NCBI RefSeq assembly: GCF_019649055.1 | Contig: NW_026570226.1 | Coordinates: 434,001 to 498,000, forward strand | Direction of reading: 5' to 3' | Origin: Paramacrobiotus metropolitanus | Taxonomy: Eukaryota; Tardigrada; Eutardigrada; Parachela; Macrobiotidae | Length of the DNA stretch: 64,000 nucleotides | Program-made: the position numbers and the translations under genes | Notes under the pieces: model-generated | The model's input: only the letters and a program-made list of their open reading frames with translations | Databases searched by the model: none | Told to the model about the DNA's origin: nothing | Part shown: positions 54,737 through 64,000 of the stretch, piece by piece | Position numbering within the stretch: position 1 is the first letter of the stretch | Layout of the letters: every line of letters starts with the position of its first letter

Positions 54737-57184
54737 TTATTTCTGCGGCTGAGGCGTATCTCCTTCCGTATATTTGCACAACTTCATAAGTCCTTCCGTA
54801 CTCAAAGATTTCGGACGTTCCAAAGGCAGGCCCATACCACGGCTCCAGATGAACTGAGACAAACAACCCAGTGCCCGAGACACACCAAAAAGAACGGTGT
54901 AGTAACTCATCTCCTTCATTCCATAAAACTGAAATAAAAAAACGAAGTGAACAGGAATGCTCTCTCGATATGATACTGCTCAATTTAAAATGCAGAAACT
55001 ATGAACAGTAATACTTGCAATTTCTGCTTGCAATTTCTGTGCCAACTGCAGAATGCAGACTCACTGATTACTTACAGTAATCATACAGTTTTTATGTTAT
55101 CGATTTATATACACTCACCTGCAGAAGTACACCACTGTGTGCATCAACGTTCGGCCAAGGATTTTTTGCTTTGCCTTGTTTCAGCAAAATGTCCGGTACT
55201 AGTTTGTACAGCTGCGAAACCAGCTTAAACATAGGGTCATTAGGCAAATGCTTAAGGGCGAATTCTCGCTGGCATGTATAGCGAGGGTCTGTTTTGCGGA
55301 GTACTGCATGTCCATAGCCGGGCACCACCTACGCAAAATGCTTAAAATGACAAGTTTTCCGATGGCATTATCAAACAACAAAATTTCGATACCAAGTGCA
55401 AAACTTCCTTAACTACAAAAAACTTTTTCCAGATTCCACAAAATCCTTTTTCTAACAAAATTTCTTTTCCAATTAAACCTATTACCAACTGTAAGAAGTC
55501 AGGTATACCTGTCCTGAGTTCAAGGTTTTCCAGATCCAGTCGGTAAGTTGTTGATCTGTCACGTTTTTACCACCGAGATCTTCGTTCAATTTTGTCAACC
55601 AGACCAATACTTCCTGATTAGCCAGGCCGTGCAACGGGCCAGCCAAACCGCACAATGCCGCTCCGAAACTAAGGTAAGGGTCCGACAGAGCGCTGCCCAC
55701 CAAATGAGACGTATGAGCTACAATAACATCAATTTTGAAGTGCATTCCCGATTAAATATCTAGGTACGCGAAAAACCGCACCTGAGACATTGCCACCCTC
55801 GTGATCACTGTGAATTGTCAGGTACAAGCGCATCAGCTCGATAAACTTCTCATCCTTGTAGCCCAGCATCTTGCAGAAATTTGCCGACCAGTCTTTCTTT
55901 TCGTCAATCGCACCAATGCTGCTGCCGTTACGGAACAGATTACGGTAGATCGTTGCAGCAATAGCCGGTAACTTGGCAATCAAATCCATCGAGTCTTCAT
56001 AGGCATGCTAACGAAATTCAAGAATTTTAAATATTTAAGAAAGTGTCATAACCCAGGACAGATATCGATATTTACTATTTCCTAGTAAACTAGCTTACCT
56101 CCCAGTACGTGCTCTTGTGAGCTTTGGCTTCGTACGCCTTAGCAAATTTACTCTCACTCTGGAGCGCAATAACAGCTGCCGCGAACTGTGACATGGGGTG
56201 CAAGTTTGACGGAAATCCGTTCAACAAGCTAACAATATGCGATGGCAAAGCTGCGCGCTGGGCCCATTCATTGGAAACCCAGTTAACCTGCAAAACCAGT
56301 TTTAACGGTGAATATATTTATATGCCAGTACTTACGCTTTAAGTTCAAGTCAGTTATAAAATGAAATTTCAACGGTAAATTTATAAGTATTTTTCAGAAC
56401 TGTTACTAGAAAATCAATCCATAATGCTAATCATTTTTGAATGGGGAAACATTAAGTAAAGGCAAAAAAGCACTACCGTATACAGTGAGTACACCATATT
56501 AAAAAAGCATTCGCGTCGCAATTCGCCCTTAATATTAAACTGTTATGCCCTCAAAAGTTCCTGCGATGGTTCATGAACTCTGCCATCTAATAAAAATACT
56601 ACATCCGAAGACTGACCTGCTGCTGATTGGGAATGTCCCCAGTGCATAGCAGCCAAAATAGGCCCTCAGGCAGCGGTTCATTACCACCAGGCGCTTTGGG
56701 GAGCTTCTCTTGGCACTCCGGGATAGTATAGCCGCGGAATCGGATGCCCTCCTCCGGATCCAACACGGATGTCTCCCATACCATACTCTTGATGCTTCTC
56801 ATGCCTCCATAGGCCTAATAATGGTAGGCTAATTAAACTTCGTGGACAAATTATAAACCACACAAAAATGTGCACACTCTCGGTTTTCCGTTTTTTTTAT
56901 ACCTGATCAAGGGTGACTTCTCCCACTTTGGTGTTATTATGGGCAGTACGGAAGGCTTTGACTTTCGCATTATGTGCAGGAATTTTGGCAGCCAGTACTT
57001 CTTTCAGATTCTGTTGTAGTCAGAGCATAATTAGAAAATGAGCTAAGAATCTCAGACGTCAAAACCGCGCAGGTCGCTGTCACGCGCTCATGCGTACCGT
57101 GGAGCCAGAACATTCCTTGTCTTTCCCGGACTGCGCAGCCAGACCTCGTACAACCTTTGGAAAGTTCGCGTTGTTCTGCAGCAT
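54737..57184 (-). CDS. CS: Citrate synthase, mitochondrial
   Basis: The enzyme joins acetyl-CoA and oxaloacetate to make citrate, the first step of the TCA cycle. Eight exons: 57184-57098, 57010-56903, 56814-56617, 56287-56099, 56007-55782, 55717-55509, 55328-55119, 54928-54737, giving 1419 nt or 472 aa. The catalytic triad is visible: His in [10 protein letters not shown], His in [14 protein letters not shown], Asp in [58 protein letters not shown] and STEGLMKL also match. The N-terminus is short ([20 protein letters not shown]) and a weak presequence; an acceptor lies directly before the ATG. The protein may therefore start there after a 5'-UTR intron, or an upstream exon may supply a longer presequence. 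Confidence 0.96.
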
Positions 57185-57787
57185 CTGAAGATTAATAACA
57201 CCAATCAGTGAATAATGCGACTCTGCAGGGGCTCACGTGCATCCCAGTCCGAATGATGCAATTCCGAGTGCTCCCTTACCGACGGCAAGCCAAAAGACTT
57301 CGTGGCAGCATGACGGAAAAGCGCCATTTTTGTCAGATTATGTTCAAAACTACAAAATCAAAACGCAGCCCAGAACAAACTCTCCAAAATGCAGGAGGAA
57401 TGGCAGATCGCGTGAAATTCCTGGATGGAATCAAATTTCTTGAATTATGGACCACGGATCAATCGCACACATTGGACTTGGACTGAAACACCCTCCCGAT
57501 AATAAGCAAGCCGTAGTACTGAATGACGTCAGACATTTATTCCCGCCCACATAGCATGACGGGAGGCGGGCGCTTTGCCGAATATCGAAGCTTTAATTTC
57601 CGGAACTCGATGGCCGGTTTCGGATTTTTGGAGCGGCGAGTTCGGTACCAGTATTTACAGATACGAATTACGAGCATTCGGGATTACTGTACACAGAATG
57701 GCAGAAATATTTCGAATTTTGGGAATATTGTACATATGCAAAGGCTGAAAATATCACAGTATGTACAGATTAAGTATATACAGTAAT
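57185..57787. other. Citrate synthase upstream region
   Basis: About 600 nt that should contain the citrate synthase promoter. No coding signal was seen. It ends at the ATAT target duplication (57788-57791) of the gag-only element. Confidence 0.5.
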
Positions 57788-57791
57788 ATAT

Positions 57792-58225
57792 TGTAGCGAT
57801 AGTATTTGTACGAACGATAAGACCGCCTAGTTATGATGAATCATTCCACCGCGGTATGAATTTGTCCACTTTACCGGCTAGTTTCCTTTCTCATGAATTT
57901 CTAGAATTCAGTCTTGTGCTCAGCTTGCTACAGCTTGCATCTACTTGATTGTTCCTCTTGCTGAAACCCTTGCTAACAACCTTGCTCCGTTTCTTGAACG
58001 CCTTGTCATTAAACATGCCTTGAGTTACGTTGTTGTGTTTGACCGCTTGGGATGAACTAGCGTCATCTCAATCGGAGCCACCTGTGTAATTGCGTTACAT
58101 CTGTAAGAGCGTCCTCGGCCAGCATCGTTGCCGGCCGTGCCACCTTTCACACCAACAGCCGTTTAATCGTGGTAAAGGCTGATCGCCACCCCACTAGAAC
58201 AGTAGCCAGATAGGCCACTGTTACA
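57792..58225 (+). repeat. 5' LTR of the gag-only element (434 bp)
   Basis: Ends TGTAG...TTACA. Contains GATGAACTAGCGTCATC, an imperfect palindrome sharing ACTAGCGTCATC with the gypsy LTR. Confidence 0.95.
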
Positions 58226-58682
58226 TGGCGCTCCTGTAAAGAACCATTCCACCTGGACGCCTGCATATACCAGCAATTTCCATAATATCACCACTTCCCA
58301 CACCAACCAGCGGAAGTCCCGGAACGGATCGCCGTTTCGTGAGTGTTTACTGTGTCCGTTGACGCAGTGAGATTTGCTTTTTTCGGTCTTGATACATTAA
58401 TAACATCAAAGTTTTGTATTAATTTTCCGAACGCTAAATTAATTAATATCACTGTTCCTGTTACGATGCCATTTTATCAGAAAATCTTAAAACTGCGAAT
58501 ATAGAAAAATAATTTTTGCTGCATTATTTGTTCGCGCTTTGGCTAACCGTTATATTACCGTTGTTCACCCTGCGCCGCTGTGCCGCCGTGGTCTGGTTCG
58601 CGCCAAAACTTCCTTGTGTATCGTAAACACTGGTCTAGATGCTCTGAGAGCACAACATTAACTGTCATGGTCCACCAGTTCA
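58226..58682 (+). other. 5' leader of the gag-only element
   Basis: About 457 nt between the LTR and the Gag start codon. It begins with the primer-site-like TGGCGCTCCTGTAAAG. No ORF was recognised; packaging signals would be expected here. Confidence 0.6.
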
Positions 58683-61115
58683 ATGGAATCTGAGGAAATA
58701 AATTTGCAGTCTCAGCTTGGTGAACTCACCAAGGCGCAGTTGCAGGACATCAGCAACAGTCTAAACGTGTACATTAATCGGAAAGTCTCTAGGTCAGGTT
58801 ATGTTGATAAATTATCTTCCTACATGTTAAAGCACAACATTACTTTGCCGAACACTTGTATCAACAATGATAACACTGGAAAGATTAACGCGCTTTCCCT
58901 GTCGACATTACACGCAGCGTCAACGTCTGCTGTCCAGTCTTGGTCCTCTGCCCAACCGGCCCGCAGCCTTACACATGCACCGTCAAGGGAAAACAGTGGA
59001 CAGAGCGCAGTGCGTGGGAATACAGCATGCACTCACATCAGCCACACAGAACCGGTGCTTCGACACGACAGACTGGAGCAACGTTATAAACAGGAAGAAA
59101 CATTAATTACCTTTTCAGATGATGAGCCTTCCGATGAGTCACTCACTCAAACTGCTTTGCACAGCGCTCCAATAGCAACCGCACAGAGAGAGCATGCCGC
59201 GCACACAGCCGCGCAGCACGCCGCATCCGCTCATACCGATACAAACATTACTACTGTACAACTGCCGCTTGATATTAACCGCTTGGTACAAGTGCTCGCG
59301 TTACAGTCGCGTTACGGATATACTGCAAAAGATTTCAATATTAAAGTCTTTAATGATACTCCTGATTATATTATCACTGCGTCCTTTCAACAATTCGAAA
59401 GAGCTGCTGACGCAATTGGATGGAGTTCAGAAGATAGAATTTGTATCTTACCTACATACTTTGGTGATAAAGCACGTCTGTATTTTGAGCGCAGTTGGCC
59501 CACATGTTCGAAATTAAATTATGAAGAGTTGAAATGCAAATTAATTGACCGCTTTTTCCCTGAAGATTACTTAATAAAGAAACGCATTGAATTATCAAAA
59601 AAGGTGTTCAAGAAAGGGTCAAATATTGAGACATTTCTGATGGAGTTGGAAATTCTGTTTAACGAAATAGATCCTCAAATGTCTGATTCGCATAAACTTG
59701 TTGAACTTCACCGCGCATTTTACAATATGCCAGAATGCAGGAAATATCTTATAGTTTCTCGCGCAGTTACTTTCTCTGAAGCTCGTTCTGTACTTGAAAA
59801 AGTAGCTGCTGCCGACACCGCAGTAAACACTGCTGTACAGTCAGCTCAAACTGAAATTAAACTCTCCGACACTTGTAACCGTCACAGTGACAACAAGGGT
59901 ACCGACGCCCAGCGACACCGTACTCGCCAGGAACATTATAATGCTTCAGATGACCATCGGTCATCCAGCCCGAGACGGCATCTTGTACGTGCTGATTCTT
60001 ATCACCTCCGTAGAAATACTAATGGCAACCGGTCACCCAGTGAGCACCGCCGCTGCTCACGTTCCCCGAATTACCGTGCTCAGCGCCGTCCCTGCTCGCC
60101 CGACAGCGATTACAGCGCTGATAATCGCCGTACACATTACCGGGAACACCACAACCACACACTCGAGAGTGATCGTCGTTACACACATTATCGTGACCAG
60201 CACCGTAGTCCTTCGCCCAAACGTGACTACACAAAATACTGTAATCGAAAAAATTACAATGCGGAAAAGAGAATACATCCTAAATTTATTGACTTCGACA
60301 GCTACAGATTAAATAATGGAAAATTGTTTTGTCCTAAATGTCTGGATTTCTTCCATTCGTATGGAGAATGCACCAACTACAGCACCAATGACAAATATAC
60401 CATACCGCGTATATGCCCTGATGACATTAAAGTTAATGTTCAAGGAGAATATGACGATTACATTAACTGCACGGTGGAACGCAAAGGAACTTCATTTCTA
60501 TTTAGTAGGCAGTGGAAAAGAATGAACACCTACAGGAAAGGAGGAACGTACGGCTATGACTATGTACCTCCCGTGTTTTACAGTGTTACGGAAATTAATC
60601 TCTACAGCAGCCGCTCAGATAACCCGGCATCTCGCTGCAGAAAATTGTTAGCCGAACAAAAAGCAGAAATGAACAAACCTGATCTGTTAAAACCGCGGAC
60701 ACCGTACATCACAAAATTAAACCAAAATGTATCACATTCGACGAATTCAAGCGAATTATCGACTACAATCCCGCAGAAGGTGGAATTATGTGAGACATTA
60801 CTGAGTGAAATTTTAACGGAACTGTTAACGCCTACATTACAACCGACAACCGAGACTAAAGCATCTTCGCAGTCAACACACACTTCCGTTCTGCAAGAAG
60901 TGCCAAAAATTAAATATTCGCCACCAACGATATTAAAAGAAAAATTAAAGGAAATGGTTTCCATAATACAAAGTATTCGCTTGTCTTCATTTTACCAGCG
61001 ATTAATGAGACAAACGCATATTATTTTCCCAAACGCAACTGCACCGACATCGCACGAAACCTCCACTACTTCCCCACAGCACCGGATAAACGCGGAAAAT
61101 TTCCGGATACCGTGA
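58683..61115 (+). CDS. Gag-like protein of the gag-only element
   Basis: 810 aa, uninterrupted. Near the N-terminus (about residues 12-55) a SAP-like helix pair (LTKAQLQDISNSLNVYINRK) may bind nucleic acid. A Retrotrans_gag-like capsid region fills about residues 225-385 (FNDTPDYIITASFQQFERAA, YFGDKARLYFERSW, NYEELKCKLIDRFFPEDYLI, NIETFLMELEILFNEIDP). Residues about 415-520 are rich in Arg-Ser and Ser-Pro pairs (SSSPRRH, SPSEHRRCSRSP, RSPSPKRDY), like SR splicing proteins. One zinc knuckle follows, CPKCLDFFHSYGEC (CX2CX4HX4C). The C-terminal 200 residues have no recognised domain. An intact frame with no pol suggests selection for Gag itself. Confidence 0.85.
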   Translation: MESEEINLQSQLGELTKAQLQDISNSLNVYINRKVSRSGYVDKLSSYMLKHNITLPNTCINNDNTGKINALSLSTLHAASTSAVQSWSSAQPARSLTHAPSRENSGQSAVRGNTACTHISHTEPVLRHDRLEQRYKQEETLITFSDDEPSDESLTQTALHSAPIATAQREHAAHTAAQHAASAHTDTNITTVQLPLDINRLVQVLALQSRYGYTAKDFNIKVFNDTPDYIITASFQQFERAADAIGWSSEDRICILPTYFGDKARLYFERSWPTCSKLNYEELKCKLIDRFFPEDYLIKKRIELSKKVFKKGSNIETFLMELEILFNEIDPQMSDSHKLVELHRAFYNMPECRKYLIVSRAVTFSEARSVLEKVAAADTAVNTAVQSAQTEIKLSDTCNRHSDNKGTDAQRHRTRQEHYNASDDHRSSSPRRHLVRADSYHLRRNTNGNRSPSEHRRCSRSPNYRAQRRPCSPDSDYSADNRRTHYREHHNHTLESDRRYTHYRDQHRSPSPKRDYTKYCNRKNYNAEKRIHPKFIDFDSYRLNNGKLFCPKCLDFFHSYGECTNYSTNDKYTIPRICPDDIKVNVQGEYDDYINCTVERKGTSFLFSRQWKRMNTYRKGGTYGYDYVPPVFYSVTEINLYSSRSDNPASRCRKLLAEQKAEMNKPDLLKPRTPYITKLNQNVSHSTNSSELSTTIPQKVELCETLLSEILTELLTPTLQPTTETKASSQSTHTSVLQEVPKIKYSPPTILKEKLKEMVSIIQSIRLSSFYQRLMRQTHIIFPNATAPTSHETSTTSPQHRINAENFRIP

Positions 61116-61356
61116 GGGACCCCTTCCCAATCCCGGACATATCCAGCGGAACCTGATTGTAGGATTCTTCCGATCGCCGGATGGATTCTCGTGGTAGTTC
61201 AACGTGAGGGACCACCACGCCGTACGTTAAGGATCATCCCGGACCATTGTGTTGTACAGCTTACTAATTCCTAACGCTTAATTTTCCTGTTTTCTTATGT
61301 AACTTTTGTTTTGTTGTCTTGATGAGACAGGTATATCTCATCGCTACCGTGAGGGA
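61116..61356 (+). other. 3' non-coding part of the gag-only element
   Basis: About 240 nt between the Gag stop and the 3' LTR. GTGAGGGACC occurs twice and GTGAGGGATG ends it at the LTR edge; the last copy is a candidate PPT. A segment reading GGTATATCTCATCGCTACCGTGAG precedes it. Confidence 0.5.
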
Positions 61357-62477
61357 TGTAGCGATAGTATTTGTACGAACGATAAGACCGCCTAGTTATG
61401 ATGAATCATTCCACCGCGGTATGAATTTGTCCACTTTACCGGCTAGTTTCCTTTCTCATGAATTTCTAGAATTCAGTCTTGTGCTCAGCTTGCTACAGCT
61501 TGCATCTACTTGATTGTTCCTCTTGCTGAAACCCTTGCTAACAGTGATGTCCCGTTTGCAGTTTTTCATGTCCCGACCGCACTTTCACGATCAAAAACTT
61601 TCCCGCACCCGCTCCCGCACCCGAGCGCTCGGACCGTCCCGCAACCCGCTCCGATTCCCGATTTTCAATGAATCAATAATTTTAATAATTGTTACAAATC
61701 TATTACAAAATTTTTGTGACAAAGTTTCGTCGAAAAGTTTAATGGATACGCATTTTCTAGAAGACTAGACCTGCATGATAAATCTTACTTTTACTTTTCA
61801 AAAAAACTGAACTTGGCTCGTAATTATAACTTATACAATTGCCGTAAATATATTTTCTTTCGAAACCGACGTTTGCGTCACAGGAGCTACGGAGCTAGCC
61901 GCCGCTTATCAAATCGCTGTATCGCAACTGGATTCGCTTTGAATCAGAGACCCACCCTAAGACACCAACTTTCGCGCGAAGCTAGAAGCTGACGCACTTT
62001 TTGGCTGCGAAAATTGCTAGAAATTCTATAAAAAATTTTTTAATTCAAAGAAATCCCGTGTTTTCCCGAGTAGCGGGCGGGCGTACTAATCAGGCTATAT
62101 TCCCGACCGCACCCGATCCGAGCAGAAAGCCTCCCGCACCGCTTTCCGAGCAAAAGCGGGTGCGGGATGCGGGAAATTCCCGTGATTTACCGAGCCCGTG
62201 AAAAAAACGGGACATCACTGCTTGCTAACAACCTTGCTCCGTTTCTTGAACGCCTTGTCATTAAACATGCCTTGAGTTACGTTGTTGTGTTTGACCGCTT
62301 GGGATGAACTAGCGTCATCTCAATCGGAGCCACCTGTGTAATTGCGTTACATCTGTAAGAGCGTCCTCGGCCAGCATCGTTGCCGGCCGTGCCACCTTTC
62401 ACACCAACAGCCGTTTAATCGTGGTAAAGGCTGATCGCCACCCCACTAGAACAGTAGCCAGATAGGCCACTGTTACA
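61357..62477 (+). repeat. 3' LTR of the gag-only element, split by a hAT-like insertion
   Basis: Two parts (61357-61541 and 62229-62477) together match the 434-bp 5' LTR; the length agrees exactly after removing 679 bp plus an 8-bp duplication. Confidence 0.95.
61542..62220. mobile_element. Non-autonomous hAT-like DNA transposon (679 bp)
   Basis: The 16-bp ends CAGTGATGTCCCGTTT and AAACGGGACATCACTG are perfect inverted repeats. It is flanked by the 8-bp duplication CTTGCTAA (61534-61541 and 62221-62228). CAGTG ends and 8-bp duplications are the hAT pattern. It has no transposase ORF. Both ends are rich in CCCGCACC/CCCGACCGC-like repeats, as expected for subterminal transposase-binding sites; the core is AT-rich. 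Confidence 0.92.
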
Positions 62478-62481
62478 ATAT

Positions 62482-62905
62482 TTCATTGGTTAAGTATTCT
62501 TTGAGTTTCGTGCTGTTGGAACTTGGACAGTGGCCGTTGTCGTCGATTTTATCAGTACCGCTAATTTTAAGTTCGTACTGATCGGCAATAACAAACGGAA
62601 CCTTCACAAATTACCTATTTACTCAGATAAAAAGTCGACCAAATTACAGAATAATCCAGAAAAAGTCATTATGTTTCCACACAAACACACAATAAAAAAG
62701 GGTACACGATAACATACCGCTAAAACACACCGAATAAAAAGCGAACTTGTAAGTACAGTAAATTAACTTTGATGATCAAAGTGATCAAATGACGAATGAT
62801 ACATAAAGTGAGACAAGTGTTCATCTTGGAACTCAAGATCTCTGTCCATGTCAACCAGTCCAGTTGACATGGGCAAAGATCTAAGTTCCAAGATGCGCGT
62901 TTAAT
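62482..62905. other. Spacer before the second beta-tubulin 3' end, with a long hairpin
   Basis: About 420 nt after the gag-only element. No coding signal. The right part should be tubulin 3' UTR (minus strand) and holds the hairpin at 62822-62894. Confidence 0.5.
62822..62894. repeat. Imperfect inverted repeat, about 33 bp per arm
   Basis: The left arm (starts CATCTTGGAACT, ends CCATGTCAAC) pairs with the right arm (GTTGACATGG ... AGTTCCAAGATG) with one indel and a few mismatches around a loop of about 7 nt (CAGTCCA). It lies about 12 nt after the beta-tubulin stop codon on the minus strand. Confidence 0.85.

Positions 62906-64000
<1,095 letters not shown>

Larger units (their letters stand above)
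57792..62477 (+). mobile_element. Gag-only LTR retrotransposon (non-autonomous, TR-GAG type)
   Basis: Two LTRs of 434 bp (57792-58225; 61357-62477 once its insertion is removed) look identical by eye. They start TGTAG and end TTACA. The element is flanked by ATAT (57788-57791, 62478-62481). The interior is 3131 bp with one 810-aa Gag ORF and no protease, RT, RNase H or integrase. A TGG directly follows the 5' LTR (TGGCGCTCC), as expected for a tRNA primer site; the tRNA was not identified. GTGAGGGA before the 3' LTR may be the short PPT. It must use proteins from another element. Confidence 0.92.

Overview
The window looks like nuclear DNA of a small, compact invertebrate genome. Genes are close together and split by short GT-AG introns. 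The gene set is metazoan (FoxB forkhead, STAM, WDR5, SLC13, DAD1, two beta-tubulins). The genus cannot be named from sequence alone; a tardigrade-like animal is a guess only. GC content is about 40% by eye. For every complete multi-exon host gene below, the exons chosen add up to a whole number of codons, so base-level quality is good outside the large retrotransposon.

Layout, left to right. An SLC13 di/tricarboxylate transporter (1.2-5.2 kb, +) and WDR5 (6.4-8.0 kb, +) meet STAM tail to tail (8.5-11.6 kb, -). A 12.5-kb Ty3/gypsy-type LTR retrotransposon (12.0-24.5 kb, -) sits between STAM and a divergent beta-tubulin gene (25.5-28.7 kb, -). Next comes a sparse stretch with an LTR relic and a LINE relic on either side of a FoxB forkhead gene (31.8-33.1 kb, +). 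FAD synthase, DAD1 and an FBXO22-like F-box/FIST gene follow, all on the minus strand (39.9-46.0 kb). A mitochondrial group comes next: COQ10 (+), HSP60 (-), HSP10 (+) and citrate synthase (-), 47.9-57.2 kb. HSP60 and HSP10 are head to head. A gag-only LTR element (57.8-62.5 kb, +) carries a hAT-like non-autonomous transposon inside its 3' LTR. A second beta-tubulin gene (62.9 kb to the edge, -) runs out of the window.

Mobile DNA. The gypsy element has two 376-bp LTRs that look identical, a 4-bp target duplication and an initiator-Met tRNA primer site. It also has a textbook -1 frameshift cassette (TTTAAAC plus stem) between gag and pol. Its pol is broken by several indels and a stop although the LTRs look new. 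After integrase it carries an unfamiliar zinc-cysteine, Gln-rich reading frame with no membrane segment, where env would normally lie. A short pentamer (GCANT in the sense strand) recurs throughout the element, in coding and non-coding parts alike. The second element has matching 434-bp LTRs and a single 810-aa Gag with an RS-like region and zinc knuckle but no pol, so it must depend on enzymes supplied in trans.

Limits. Exon boundaries come from reading frames, splice signals and remembered family patterns, not from transcripts or alignments. Transcription start and poly(A) sites are mostly unknown.
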